The position numbers and the translations under genes are program-made. The notes beneath the pieces were generated by a model that saw only the letters and a program-made list of their open reading frames with translations, did not search any database and was not told where the DNA came from. Below are positions 36,048 through 44,891 of a stretch of DNA of 51,802 nt, piece by piece (the first letter of the stretch is position 1; each line of letters opens with the position of its first letter). The stretch is taken from assembly GCA_024225275.1 (NCBI GenBank), contig JAAEMS010000200.1, positions 1 through 51,802 of the forward strand. The letters are read 5' to 3'. This DNA is from Actinomycetes bacterium (lineage in GTDB: Bacteria > Actinomycetota > Acidimicrobiia > Acidimicrobiales > JAAEMS01).

Positions 36048-37270
36048 TGGCCCTCCTCGCTCTGGAAGCCACCATTCTCGGTGAAGCCCGGGGGGTACGG
36101 AACATTGCAGCTACCGGTCCGGCGGTACTCCGCGAGGACCCCGCCTTCGTCAACCGGGTCGGGGTGGTCGAAGTTGCGTTCGTAGACCACGACCGCACAG
36201 ATCTGCTCGCCGGTCAAGACACTGCCGAAGCCGGGCATCCGGCCCGACCCCAGACCACCGGATCCGTAGCCGGCACCGTCGTCTGAGCCCTCGAAGATGA
36301 AGTCGTAGTGGTCGTTGCTGTTGGGGAAGCGGCGGATGGTGGCTCCGTCACGGAGGCTGAAGCCGAGGTTGCCGCCGCCCCCGTCGGGGTCGTCGCCTTC
36401 GAGGAGTCCCTCTGACCAGTCCTTGGTGTGGCAGCGGCCACAGCCGTAGCCGCCGGCGGCAAAGCTCCGGCCGGTGTCGTAACCGAGATTGAAGACGGCC
36501 TGGCCGAGGCTGTCGTACTCGCCGTTGTCGAGTGACGTGTCGATCTCTTCCTGGACCGCACCCTGGAGGGCTTCGATCTCGGCCCTCTGCTCCTCGGCCA
36601 GGGCCTCGTCGGTGTCGGAAATGTCGAGGGGGTCATAGCTCTGCACCTGGATGGTGCGGAGGAAGTCGATCAGGTTGTCGACCTGCTGGGTGGTGAGGGG
36701 TCCTCCACCCGGGGTACCCCAGGCCTGCATGGGCGAGCCGGGACGGCCGTAGTTCAGGACGTAGCGGACCTCGTCCTCGCTGTAGCGGGAGAGAACGGTG
36801 TTGAGGGAGGGAGCCCGCCAGAGGACCTCGGCCCGGAACTCGGGTTCTTCACCTTGTTCGTGGAAGGTCAGGGCCTGGGCTACCCCGCCGGCGCCGTCGG
36901 CGTTGTGGCAACCGGCGCAGCCCAGGTCTTGGTAGAGCTCACCACCCCGGTCGATGAAGATCCTCTCGAAGTTGGCGATGGCACCGTCCTGGCGTCCGGG
37001 TTCGGCCAGCCAGTAGACGGGCAGCGATACGGCCACGATGACCAGCATGCCGAGAGCCAGCGACAGGGAGACATCGAGCTTCTTGGTCTCGAGCTCCTCG
37101 TCGGAGTAGTAAGGCTTGCGGTTGGGGGCCAACTCGATCTCGGCCCCGAGCTCGCGGCGAGCGGTGCGGCTGTTGAAGAAGAACGCCACCAACGTGGCGA
37201 TGAATACAACGGCGGCGACGGTGAAGCCGATGGCTGAGAAGTTGGTTGCGGCGTAGATCACAGGGTTCAT
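36044..37270 (-). CDS. Membrane-anchored diheme cytochrome c of the b/Rieske complex
   Basis: A 408-aa protein with two N-terminal helices (about 12-33 and 68-88) and two c-type heme sites, CAGCH (118-122) and CGRCH (277-281). Likely methionine ligands are Met181 (GSPMQAWG) and Met345 (GRMPGFG). The two heme domains are linked by an acidic helical segment (about 220-255). It follows the Rieske gene by 32 bp and is coupled to the next gene. It presumably takes electrons from the Rieske protein, as the diheme QcrC does in actinobacterial bcc complexes, although the topology (helices at the N-terminus) differs. Confidence 0.92.
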   Translation of the reverse strand: MNPVIYAATNFSAIGFTVAAVVFIATLVAFFFNSRTARRELGAEIELAPNRKPYYSDEELETKKLDVSLSLALGMLVIVAVSLPVYWLAEPGRQDGAIANFERIFIDRGGELYQDLGCAGCHNADGAGGVAQALTFHEQGEEPEFRAEVLWRAPSLNTVLSRYSEDEVRYVLNYGRPGSPMQAWGTPGGGPLTTQQVDNLIDFLRTIQVQSYDPLDISDTDEALAEEQRAEIEALQGAVQEEIDTSLDNGEYDSLGQAVFNLGYDTGRSFAAGGYGCGRCHTKDWSEGLLEGDDPDGGGGNLGFSLRDGATIRRFPNSNDHYDFIFEGSDDGAGYGSGGLGSGRMPGFGSVLTGEQICAVVVYERNFDHPDPVDEGGVLAEYRRTGSCNVPYPPGFTENGGFQSEEGQ

Positions 37271-37302
37271 TCCGTGGGTCGGGTCGGATCAGGGAATCTG
37301 AA

Positions 37303-38160
37303 TCAATGGCCTTCAGCAGCGCTGATGCAGTTCGGCCCCTCGGCCGACTGCTTCGTGGTGTCGGTGCCGATGGGGGGACCAGGGATGATGGTGCCGGTGT
37401 CGACCACGAACTCACCGCGATCATTGACCGACATGGCAAAGCGATCCATGCCGCGCGGGGCGGGGCCACCCCGCTTCTCACCCACCCGGTTGAACTGGGA
37501 GCCGTGGCAGGGGCATTCGAACCACTGTGAGGTCAGGCAACTCGGGACCCGACAACCCAGATGGGGGCACTTCTGGTAGATGGCGAGCAGGCCCTCGCGC
37601 ATGCCCTCGATCTCGGCTTCGGAGTAGGCGTCCTCGGCGTCGACTACGGCGGTGTCGGGGAACTCGACGATCCACATTCGACCCTCGGGCACGTAGAAGA
37701 AGCCGTCGTTGGCCTGGATGGTGTCCTTGATCGCGCCGACCTGGCCCACATTGATGGCCGAGCCAAAGCCACCACCGGCCTTGGGCCACAGCATGGCGAT
37801 ACAGGCGGCACCGAAGCTGGAGAGGCCCAGGCCGAAGGAGACGACGATGCTGCGGTTGAGGAACTGGCGCCGGTTGACGCCCAGGGTCTCTTCGTCAGGC
37901 GGGACGTAGGGAGCCGGAGGAGCCGCTGTCTCGGCGGGGACCAGGGCGCCCACCCGGGCCAGCTTCTCGATCTCCTTGCCTGGGACCGAGGCCTTGGCTT
38001 CGCCCAACGCGGGGGTGGCCGCGTCGCGACGTTGGGTCTCCTGGGAGAGCCGACCGATCGCCGAGGTGATGTCGCGGCTGCGGGCGGCGGCCACGAGGAC
38101 CACCACAGCCAGCACGACAAGAACCGGGATGGTGAGGAGGAGGATGGTGGAGGTGTCCAT
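37303..38160 (-). CDS. qcrA: Rieske [2Fe-2S] protein of a cytochrome b complex
   Basis: A 285-aa Rieske protein. Cluster ligands are Cys198 and His200 (CPHLGC) and Cys216 and His219 (CPCHGS), with Cys203 and Cys218 forming the usual disulfide. It has an N-terminal helix (about 5-25), a cytoplasmic linker, then NRRQFLNRS (96-104, a twin-arginine-type motif) ahead of a second helix (about 105-124). Dual insertion with Tat export of the cluster domain is typical of actinobacterial QcrA. ATG start, 9 bp after the cytochrome b C-terminal gene. Confidence 0.95.
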   Translation of the reverse strand: MDTSTILLLTIPVLVVLAVVVLVAAARSRDITSAIGRLSQETQRRDAATPALGEAKASVPGKEIEKLARVGALVPAETAAPPAPYVPPDEETLGVNRRQFLNRSIVVSFGLGLSSFGAACIAMLWPKAGGGFGSAINVGQVGAIKDTIQANDGFFYVPEGRMWIVEFPDTAVVDAEDAYSEAEIEGMREGLLAIYQKCPHLGCRVPSCLTSQWFECPCHGSQFNRVGEKRGGPAPRGMDRFAMSVNDRGEFVVDTGTIIPGPPIGTDTTKQSAEGPNCISAAEGH

Positions 38161-38169
38161 TTAGTCTCC

Positions 38170-38907
38170 TTAGAGCTCGAAGAAGAGCCCGTCGGTCCAC
38201 GGGAAGACGAAGTTGAATCCGGGGCCCCGGAAGAACGATCCGATCATGACCAGTACCGCCCAGAACATCAGATGGACGGTCATGAGCGAGATCGCGAACT
38301 TGCGATCCTCGGGCTTGTTCGAGGGGTTTTTGTCGACGTACGGTGCCGCGCCGAGCACGATCAGACCCACACCCGGGATGGTCACGCCGGCGACCATTGG
38401 GTGGAACATGGTGAGCAGCTCCTGAAGACCCAGGAAATACCAAGGTGCCTTCGAAGGATTGGGCGTCTCGTTGACATTGGCCAGCTGGAGCAGGGGAGCG
38501 TTCACGAAGATCGAGAAGATCGTGGTGAAAGCGGTGATGAACAAGGCAGCCACGAACTCGATGACCAGAAGGTGGGGCCAGACGTGAACCTTGTCTGAGG
38601 GGGTGGCCTTGACGTCCTGGATCGAGCCGGACTTGACCACGGTGAGGAGGCGCTGGGTGTGCCCCCCGGGCCCGGTGGGCACGGGCGGCCCGCCGCCCGC
38701 CGGGGCGACTGCGGTGGCTGCCGCCACCGAGGCCTGGTCGACAGCGCCAACGCCCCGGTCGAGGAGGTGGGACGGGATCTTGTCGCCGCCACCGGAACCG
38801 GGGGCGGCAGGGGCGGCAGGCGCGGACTCGTCGCCGCCACCCGAGGACTCGGCCTTGGCCTTGGCCGCTTCGGCCCGTTTGCGGAGATGCTCTGGGATCT
38901 CAGTCAT
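38170..38907 (-). CDS. Cytochrome b C-terminal subunit (subunit IV-like) with long N-terminal extension
   Basis: A 245-aa protein. Residues about 105-240 hold three helices of the C-terminal cytochrome b domain, with NPSKAPWYFLGLQELLTMFHP (about 150-170), the quinol-site region where PEWY is APWY, as in several Gram-positive complexes. Residues 1-100 are hydrophilic and Ala/Gly/Pro-rich. They contain the motif EIPEHLRKR (3-11) and again KIPSHLLDR (43-51); the same motif starts the cytochrome c at 41065. ATG start. It is the PetD-like partner of the next upstream gene. Confidence 0.93.
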   Translation of the reverse strand: MTEIPEHLRKRAEAAKAKAESSGGGDESAPAAPAAPGSGGGDKIPSHLLDRGVGAVDQASVAAATAVAPAGGGPPVPTGPGGHTQRLLTVVKSGSIQDVKATPSDKVHVWPHLLVIEFVAALFITAFTTIFSIFVNAPLLQLANVNETPNPSKAPWYFLGLQELLTMFHPMVAGVTIPGVGLIVLGAAPYVDKNPSNKPEDRKFAISLMTVHLMFWAVLVMIGSFFRGPGFNFVFPWTDGLFFEL

Positions 38908-38931
38908 TTCGTGTCTCCTTGGTCCCGCCGC

Positions 38932-39726
38932 CTACAGCGGACCCGAGATGCCGCCGTCCTTGCGCACCCGCCAGAAGTGGATCGCCATGAAAATGACGGC
39001 CACGAACGGGAGCATGAGGACATGCAGTACATACCAGCGAAGCAGGGTGTCGGAGCCTATTTCGGCACCACCCAGCAGGACGAACCGGACCTGGTCACCG
39101 AAGACGGGGGTGTAGCCCATCATGTTGGTGCCCACAGTCACGGCCCAGAGCGCTAACTGATCCCACGGCAACAGGTATCCGGTGAACGAGAGCAAAAGGG
39201 TGAGCTGGAGCAGCATCACGCCGATCACCCAGTTGAACTCGCGGGGTGCCTTGTAGGCGCCGTGATAGAAGACCCTGGCCATGTGGAGGAACACCGTGAG
39301 CACCATGAGGTGGGCGCCCCATCTGTGCATGTTCCGCACCAACAGGCCGAAGGCGATCGAGGTCTGAAGGCTGTAGATGTCGTCCCAGGCCGCGGCCGCG
39401 GTGGGCCGGTAGAAGAACATCAAGAAGATGCCGGTCACCGTGAGCAGGATGAACATGAAGAAGCTCAGGCCACCCAGGCACAGGGTGTAGGACACCTTGA
39501 CCGCGTGGCGCTTCACCTTCACCGGGTGAAGGTGGTACAGCACGCTGTTCATGATGACGTAGGAGCGGTTCCGGGGGCTGTCGCTGTAGCCCTTCCGGAA
39601 GATCGAGCCGGGCCGGAAAATCGAGTTCCAGGCCTGGGAGCTCTGCATGTTGTCAGTGAATTGGCCCGCCTTCTCGGCGGCCCGGTCTGCGATCGAGGGC
39701 TTTGGCCCCTGCATCGACTTCGCCAC
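38932..39726 (-). CDS. qcrB: Cytochrome b6-like N-terminal subunit with predicted heme cn cysteine
   Basis: A 264-aa, four-helix diheme cytochrome b. Heme ligands are His134/His148 (NMHRWGAHLMVLTVFLHMA) and His235/His250 (YVLHVLMLPFVAVIFMAIH). It ends RVRKDGGISGPL like b6. YTLCLGG (80-86) places Cys83 where cytochrome b6 of b6f and Bacillus QcrB bind the extra high-spin heme cn covalently. It oxidises menaquinol with the Rieske protein. GTG start preceded by GGGAG; 24 bp before the C-terminal gene. The split b6 + subunit IV layout differs from the fused QcrB of mycobacteria. Confidence 0.94.
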   Translation of the reverse strand: MAKSMQGPKPSIADRAAEKAGQFTDNMQSSQAWNSIFRPGSIFRKGYSDSPRNRSYVIMNSVLYHLHPVKVKRHAVKVSYTLCLGGLSFFMFILLTVTGIFLMFFYRPTAAAAWDDIYSLQTSIAFGLLVRNMHRWGAHLMVLTVFLHMARVFYHGAYKAPREFNWVIGVMLLQLTLLLSFTGYLLPWDQLALWAVTVGTNMMGYTPVFGDQVRFVLLGGAEIGSDTLLRWYVLHVLMLPFVAVIFMAIHFWRVRKDGGISGPL

Positions 39727-39773
39727 GGAGTTGTCTCCCTGTCGTGTCGTGGATGGCGGTTGGGTGAACTGGT

Positions 39774-39793
39774 CCGGATCTCTTCGTATCCGG
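39774..39793. other. Hairpin between ferredoxin and cytochrome b genes
   Basis: CCGGAT and ATCCGG form a 6-bp stem around an 8-nt loop within the 118-bp gap 39727-39844, the largest gap in the complex III cluster. There is no U-tract. It could be an mRNA-stability element, or mark a separate promoter for the cytochrome b gene. Confidence 0.35.
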
Positions 39794-39844
39794 TTTGGGT
39801 GGTTAGGTGCGAATCGAGATCCGTGGGTTGCTGGTCAGTGGCGG

Positions 39845-40261
39845 CTAGGCGAGACGCATGCCATAGCCGTAGCCGTGCGATGACGTTCTCTGATGGCGAT
39901 CCCCGTTCGGGGCGGGATCGGAGAGCTTGCCGAGAATGATGACACCGGTGGGGCACCGATCGACGCATAGGGCACATCGGGTGCACACATCGTCATCGAT
40001 GATGAACATGGCGGCATCGGAAGGATCGAGACCGGGCTGCTCGACGCCGATGGTCGACTCGATGGCTTGGGGCCGGACCAGGTGGATGCATTTCCACGGA
40101 CAGATGTCGACGCAGCCTTCGCAGGTGATGCACTCGGACTGGTCGATATGGATGAACTGCTTGGGCTTGACCGCCTGGGTGAGCCAGGCCGCGTCGACTT
40201 CCTGCAGGACGTAGTCGTCGCGGAACTCAGGGAGGGGCGGATTGGCATCGAGGTAGGACAC
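39845..40261 (-). CDS. Two-cluster [4Fe-4S] ferredoxin in the complex III operon
   Basis: A 138-aa protein with two full CxxCxxCxxxCP motifs: CITCEGCVDICP (Cys44, 47, 50, 54) and CTRCALCVDRCP (Cys93, 96, 99, 103), separated by about 38 residues. There is no signal peptide or transmembrane segment. The N-terminal 40 residues (SYLDANPPLPEFRDDYVLQE) are outside the ferredoxin fold. The GTG start overlaps nothing and lies 2 bp after the membrane protein stop. Ferredoxins are not standard partners of bc or b6f complexes; it may deliver electrons to menaquinone through this complex or to the NuoEFG-less complex I-1. Confidence 0.92.
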   Translation of the reverse strand: MSYLDANPPLPEFRDDYVLQEVDAAWLTQAVKPKQFIHIDQSECITCEGCVDICPWKCIHLVRPQAIESTIGVEQPGLDPSDAAMFIIDDDVCTRCALCVDRCPTGVIILGKLSDPAPNGDRHQRTSSHGYGYGMRLA

Positions 40262-40263
40262 GG

Positions 40264-40725
40264 TCAGGACCTCTTGACCAGGGGACGTCCGTAGCCGCTG
40301 GCCGGCACTTCGACCTTCTGGCGATCACCCCGGGCCTGCCAGGCGGTGATCAGCTTCATGTTGCCGGTGATGGCCACCAGGTAGATCAACACCGCCACGA
40401 TGTCGCGCAGGTGGAGATGGCTGATCGACATCGGGAAGTTGCCACCGTTGGCCTCGGGCTTGAGGAAGCCGAGGGGACGGGTGCCGAAGAGATCGAACTC
40501 GTAGAGGAGACGGTCGGGGCGCCAGTTCCATTCGTTGTCGGCGAGGGTCAGCCACTGGTGGGGAACAACCCCGTACACCCAGAACATGAGGAAGAAGACG
40601 TAGGTGGCGCCGAGCATGGCCTCACCCCACGTGACAGGAGCGCCAGCGGGCCGGCGACCCATGTACCACAGGATGCCACCGGTCATGATCAGCGTGATGA
40701 TGATCGAAGCGACGAACGCAACCAC
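40264..40725 (-). CDS. Small three-helix membrane protein, first gene of the complex III cluster
   Basis: A 153-aa protein I do not recognise. Helices at about 2-21, 33-54 and 108-126 are separated by a hydrophilic loop with several Trp and His (PHQWLTLADNEWNWRPDR) and SHLHLRD just before the third helix. GTG at 40725 is chosen because GGGA lies 9 nt upstream; the longer frame adds a Cys/Arg-rich, non-conserved leader. Tight linkage to the ferredoxin gene (2 bp) suggests it is its membrane partner or an accessory cytochrome b subunit; inference. Confidence 0.8.
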   Translation of the reverse strand: MVAFVASIIITLIMTGGILWYMGRRPAGAPVTWGEAMLGATYVFFLMFWVYGVVPHQWLTLADNEWNWRPDRLLYEFDLFGTRPLGFLKPEANGGNFPMSISHLHLRDIVAVLIYLVAITGNMKLITAWQARGDRQKVEVPASGYGRPLVKRS

Positions 40726-41064
40726 TCGGATCGTTCCCTCTCTCTGGTCAGGGCACTTTCGTGAAGGCTCACAATGTACCCGCGTGCCTGCCCGGGGTGG
40801 ACCACCCGGGTCTCGTTTCGAAGCTCGGTCTAGCACGAGTCGATCCCGCGGAGCACATTCCACACCGTCGGCTGCTCGACAGGCCATGATGATCGGAGAC
40901 GGCCGGGGGGCTCACTTGGCCGACCAGCCGTCCACCGGCCTACAGTACGCACCGTTCCCGACATTCGTCGGCCGGGTAGAACCGAATCGACCCAGCCCCC
41001 GGGGGCCGCACGCGCGGAGCCCGAAGGCAACCCGAGATCCAGAGCAATAGTCCCGGAGGACACC
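40726..41064. promoter_or_regulatory. Divergent promoter region between complex III cluster and cytochrome c gene
   Basis: This 339-bp region has no gene. A TACATT hexamer read leftward (40773-40778) could be the -10 of the complex III cluster, giving a leader of about 45 nt with a Shine-Dalgarno site. An inverted repeat, CCCGGG(G)TGG/CCACCCGGG, at 40791-40810 lies near its -35 position and may be an operator or structure. Rightward, TTGGCC (40916-40921) and TACAGT (40941-40946) are weak promoter candidates with a long 19-bp spacer. Confidence 0.35.
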
Positions 41065-41859
41065 GTGACCGAGATCCCCGATCACCTGCTCGAGCGGACC
41101 AGAGCGCGCCGTCGCGCCCTCGGCCTGCCCGTGGCCGGTGACGACGGTGGGGGCGCTGGCGGCGACGCCGGTCCCGCCCCAGGTGGGGCCCCAGCCCCCT
41201 CAGCCCCCGCTCCGATGAAGAGCCCGGTGCCGATTCCCGCCGGCGACGCCGCTCCCGATGCGCCTGTGGTCGACTCACCCCAGGTGGCCGCCCACAAGGC
41301 CCGCAAGAAGGTGCCGGTATGGGCCATGCCCGTAGTGGCCGCTCTGCCCATCTGGGCCTTCATCTATGCGGGTACCGTCCAGGAGCCGGGCGCCCCGGCA
41401 ATCGGCCCCCTCGAGGTGGGAGCCACCCTCTACGACGTCAACTGTGCGGCCTGTCACGGTGGCGGCGGCGAAGGCGGCGCCGGCTACGCCCTGGACCATG
41501 GCGAGGTCATCGCCACCTTCCCCAACGCCACCGAGCAGGTGCTCCATGTGGCCCGCGGAAGCAGCCCCATTGCTGGTGAACCGTACGGTGATCCCGACCG
41601 GGCCGGCGGTCAGCGGGTGGCCGGTGACCTGGGCGCCATGCCGGGGTTCGCCAGCTCCCTGACCGACATCGAGATCGAGCTCATCGTCTGGTACGAACGC
41701 ATCACCCTCGCCGGCGAAGAGCTGGAGCCCGCCCAGCTGGCCACCGTGCTCGAGGATCTCCAGCACCGTATGGAGACCGTGGGCCAAGAGGTGGACATCG
41801 AGGATCTGGCCGAGAAGGTGGCCAACGGCGAGAACCCGGTTCTCGAAGGCCACGCCTAG
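41065..41859 (+). CDS. Membrane-anchored monoheme cytochrome c
   Basis: A 264-aa protein. It begins TEIPDHLLERTRARRRALG, the same motif as in the cytochrome b C-terminal subunit, then an Ala/Pro/Gly linker, one helix (about 84-103) and a class I cytochrome c domain with CAACH (127-131) and probable ligand Met192 (GAMPGFASS). A helical acidic tail (about 215-264) follows. The GTG start has GGAGGA 4 nt upstream. It is divergent from the complex III cluster. It probably carries electrons from that complex to a terminal oxidase encoded elsewhere. Confidence 0.92.
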   Translation: MTEIPDHLLERTRARRRALGLPVAGDDGGGAGGDAGPAPGGAPAPSAPAPMKSPVPIPAGDAAPDAPVVDSPQVAAHKARKKVPVWAMPVVAALPIWAFIYAGTVQEPGAPAIGPLEVGATLYDVNCAACHGGGGEGGAGYALDHGEVIATFPNATEQVLHVARGSSPIAGEPYGDPDRAGGQRVAGDLGAMPGFASSLTDIEIELIVWYERITLAGEELEPAQLATVLEDLQHRMETVGQEVDIEDLAEKVANGENPVLEGHA

Positions 41860-41877
41860 GAGTAGGCGGGCTCACCC

Positions 41878-42900
41878 GTGTCCATGACCGATCCTCTCGT
41901 CTCGGTCGTCATCGCCAACCACAACTACGGCGACCACCTCAGCGACGCCATCGCCAGCGTCCAGGCCCAGACCTACTCCCATTGGGAGCTGATCGTCGTC
42001 GACGACGCCTCCACCGACGATTCGGTGGACATCGCTCGGACCGCGGCGCCGAACGCCACGATCATTGCCCTCGACGACAATATCGGGTCGCTCGCCGCCT
42101 TCAGCCGGGGGTTTGCGGGGAGCCAGGGTGAGATCATCGCCACCCTCGACAGCGACGATTGGTGGCATCCCGAGAAACTGGAGCGGATCGTCCAGGCCCA
42201 CCAGGCAGATCCCGACCTGACCCAGATCTCCCACTGGTTCGGTCCCGTCGACCGCGATGGGGTACCCGTCACCGGGTGGTCGAAGAACTCACGGATCCGC
42301 CGCTGGCTCAAGCACGATCCCAACCTCAGCACGGGAGACGTGCACGGTCTTCTCCTTCGCTGGGGGCGGTACAGCTGGGGGATCACCAGCGGCCTGAGCT
42401 GGCCCCGCGAGGTGGTGGCCCAGGCTCTGGCGGTGGACCCGAGACCGCGGATGGGGGTCGACACCTACCTGACGATTGCGGCCGCCTTCCAGGGACGAGT
42501 AGGGATGGTCGAGGGTCAGCTCATGGGCTACCGCATCCACGGGCGGAACGTGATGGGCGGGTCAAGCGACCTCTCCCATCGGCTGCGCGTGCGCCAGAAC
42601 ACAGCGGCCGTCATCGACTCCTGGGCGGAACACAGCGGCGAGCACCAGCGTTATGACCTGGACTCCGACATCCAGTACACACTGGTCCGCTTCCTCGACG
42701 GCGAGCCGGTATCGCTGGCCCTCCGGCTGGCCGCGTTGGCCCGCACGGTGCCCGAGCTCATCGCCCTCCGGGCTCAGCCCGCCAGAGGGCTGGTGGAGCT
42801 CATCGAGAGGTCGATCATGGCGCTGCATAGAGGCCACGGCAAGAAGGTGATCACCATCGGTCTGAACCGCTGGCTTCGGTCCCTCACCACCCGCCCCTGA
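41878..42900 (+). CDS. Family 2 glycosyltransferase
   Basis: A 340-aa GT-A-fold transferase: VSVVIANHNYGDHLSDAIAS, then VVDDASTDDSVDIA, and the metal-binding ATLDSDDWW (about 90-98). These bind the nucleotide-sugar; the acceptor is unknown. The C-terminal part (about 130-340) is poorly conserved and has no transmembrane segment apart from a weak hydrophobic stretch. It starts GTG at 41878, or ATG two codons later, 18 bp after the cytochrome c stop, so both may share a transcript. It ends at a strong hairpin facing pgi. Confidence 0.88.
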   Translation: MSMTDPLVSVVIANHNYGDHLSDAIASVQAQTYSHWELIVVDDASTDDSVDIARTAAPNATIIALDDNIGSLAAFSRGFAGSQGEIIATLDSDDWWHPEKLERIVQAHQADPDLTQISHWFGPVDRDGVPVTGWSKNSRIRRWLKHDPNLSTGDVHGLLLRWGRYSWGITSGLSWPREVVAQALAVDPRPRMGVDTYLTIAAAFQGRVGMVEGQLMGYRIHGRNVMGGSSDLSHRLRVRQNTAAVIDSWAEHSGEHQRYDLDSDIQYTLVRFLDGEPVSLALRLAALARTVPELIALRAQPARGLVELIERSIMALHRGHGKKVITIGLNRWLRSLTTRP

Positions 42901-42903
42901 CCT

Positions 42904-42924
42904 GAACGGCCCCCAGGGCCGTTC
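42904..42924. terminator. Bidirectional terminator hairpin between glycosyltransferase and pgi
   Basis: GAACGGCCC-CCA-GGGCCGTTC is a perfect 9-bp stem with a 3-nt loop in the 36-bp gap between convergent genes. There is no clear T-tract on either side, as is common in GC-rich actinobacteria. Confidence 0.65.
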
Positions 42925-42936
42925 CCGGGCGCCGCG

Positions 42937-44544
42937 TCAACGCTGGGAGAGGTAGCGGCGGATGAGGGTGTTGGTCGAGGCGTCGTGCTGGAGGTCGCGG
43001 CCTTCGCCGTCGAATTCATCGAGGATCCGGGTGGCCAACACCTTGCCCAGCTCGACACCCCATTGGTCGAACGAGTTCACCCCCCAGATGACCCCCTGCA
43101 CGAAGACCTTGTGCTCATAGAGGGCGATCAGCTGACCCAGGGCCGATGGGGTGAGCTGGGTTCCGAGGATCGTGGTGGTGGGCCGATTCCCCGGGAAGGT
43201 CTTGTGGGGCACGAGCCGCTCCTCGACCCCCTCCCGCTCGACCTCGACCGCTGTCTTGCCGAACGCCAGGGCCTGGGTCTGGGCGAACAGGTTGGCCATC
43301 AGCTGGTCGTGGTGGACGTCGAGGTCGTGGCCCGGCTTCGAGAAGCCGATGAAGTCGCACGGCACCAACTCGGTCCCCTGATGGAGGAGCTGGAAGAAGG
43401 CGTGCTGGCCGTTGGTGCCGGGCTCACCCCACACGATGGGACCGGTCACCCCGTCAACCGGCTGGCCGTCACTCTTGACCGACTTGCCGTTGCTCTCCAT
43501 GTCGAGCTGCTGGAGGTAGGCGGGGAAGCGGGCCAGGTCGTGGCTGTAGGGCAACACCGCCTGGGTCGAGGCCCCCAGGATGTTCCGATACCAGACGCCG
43601 ATGAGGGCCATCAGCACGGGCACGTTGCGCCTCAGAGGGGCGCTGGCGACATGTTCGTCGACGAGCCGGAACCCGTCGAGCATCTCCCGGAAGGCCGACG
43701 GTCCGACCGCGATCATCAGGCTCAGGCCGATGGCCGAGTCCATCGAGTACCGGCCCCCGACCCAGTCCCAGAACCCGAACATGTTGTCGGTGTCGATCCC
43801 GAAGGCGGCCACCTCGTCAGCGTTGGTGGACACGGCGGCGAAGTGTCGGCCCACCGCTTGGTCGGACCCGAGCCGGTCGACCAGCCAGCGCCGCGCCGTG
43901 CGGGCGTTGGTGAGGGTCTCGAGAGTGGTGAAGGTCTTGGAGTTGATGACGAAGAGGGTGGCTTCGGGATCGAGGTCGACGATCACGTCGTAGATGTCGG
44001 AACCATCGACGTTCGAAACGTAGCGACAGTCGAGGTTGGGACGGGCGAAGGGACGCAGAGCCCGATAGGCCATGGCCGGACCGAGATCGGAACCACCGAT
44101 GCCGATGTTCACGACGGTCCGCACCGGCCGACCGGTGTGGCCCGTCCACTCCCCCGCCCGGACCTGGTCGGCGAAGGCCTCCATACGGCGGAGCACGGCG
44201 TGGACGTCGGGGACGACGTTCTGGCCATCGACCATGATCTCGGCCGTGGCCGGTGCCCGAAGGGCGGTGTGCAGGACCGAACGACCCTCGGTGCCGTTGA
44301 TGGGCTCGCCGGTGATCATGGCCTGGTACCGGCCGGCCACGTCGGCCGACTCGGCCAAGTCGACCAGGAGGTTCAGGGTCTCGTCGGTGATCCGGTTCTT
44401 GCTGAGGTCGACGTACAGGTCGCCCAGCACGTAGGCGAGGCGTTGGCCTCGGTCGGTGTCGTCGGCGAACAGGTCGCGCAGGCTGGTGTCGGCCAGCTCA
44501 TCGGCGTGGGCGCGCAGTGCAGCCCAGGCGTCAGTGTCGGTCAT
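42937..44544 (-). CDS. pgi: Glucose-6-phosphate isomerase
   Basis: A 535-aa protein of normal length interconverting glucose-6-phosphate and fructose-6-phosphate. Signatures are [31 protein letters not shown] (catalytic Glu), [20 protein letters not shown] (catalytic His) and [12 protein letters not shown] (catalytic Lys). The ATG at 44544 ([10 protein letters not shown]) has AGGAG 10 nt upstream and is preferred to a frame opening 18 codons earlier. It appears monocistronic and unrelated to the flanking respiratory genes. Confidence 0.97.
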   Translation of the reverse strand: MTDTDAWAALRAHADELADTSLRDLFADDTDRGQRLAYVLGDLYVDLSKNRITDETLNLLVDLAESADVAGRYQAMITGEPINGTEGRSVLHTALRAPATAEIMVDGQNVVPDVHAVLRRMEAFADQVRAGEWTGHTGRPVRTVVNIGIGGSDLGPAMAYRALRPFARPNLDCRYVSNVDGSDIYDVIVDLDPEATLFVINSKTFTTLETLTNARTARRWLVDRLGSDQAVGRHFAAVSTNADEVAAFGIDTDNMFGFWDWVGGRYSMDSAIGLSLMIAVGPSAFREMLDGFRLVDEHVASAPLRRNVPVLMALIGVWYRNILGASTQAVLPYSHDLARFPAYLQQLDMESNGKSVKSDGQPVDGVTGPIVWGEPGTNGQHAFFQLLHQGTELVPCDFIGFSKPGHDLDVHHDQLMANLFAQTQALAFGKTAVEVEREGVEERLVPHKTFPGNRPTTTILGTQLTPSALGQLIALYEHKVFVQGVIWGVNSFDQWGVELGKVLATRILDEFDGEGRDLQHDASTNTLIRRYLSQR

Positions 44545-44891
44545 GGGCAGTACTCCTGGCCGGCGGGAAACGGGCTCACCCGGGAGGCTAGTGGTCAAGC
44601 CGGATACCCGGTGAGACCGCCCAACGGAGGGCAGTCACACGGTGGTGAGTCCCCGGACCACGGACTGGGCCGTCGAGAACCCCTGGTCGGGATGGATGGT
44701 GGGGAACGAGCCACGACCGCCCCGAGACGGGCGGAGGCGCTGAACGCGTTGAGGATGGCATCGACAACCAGTAGCCGGGCCAACCGGTTGGCCCCCACTC
44801 CGACGATGAGAGTACGGGCCATAGCGTCGCCACCGAGCCGGCCGGGGAAGGCCTCGATCATCGGTGGTTCCCGCCGGCCCCGGTCGGGTGG
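44545..44891. other. Gap between hemL and pgi with no convincing gene
   Basis: In this 347-bp stretch an 88-codon minus-strand frame (44595-44861) contains ARTLIVGVGANRLARLLVV, slightly reminiscent of a Rossmann start, but it turns into Ser/Pro/Arg-rich sequence with no family resemblance. It could be a gene remnant or chance. TTGACC about 60 bp ahead of the pgi start may be part of its promoter. Confidence 0.3.

Noticed and set aside
44595..44861. Small minus-strand gene between hemL and pgi
   Set aside because: Only a short stretch resembles protein; the rest is Ser/Pro/Arg-rich and unlike any family. Listed only as a gap.
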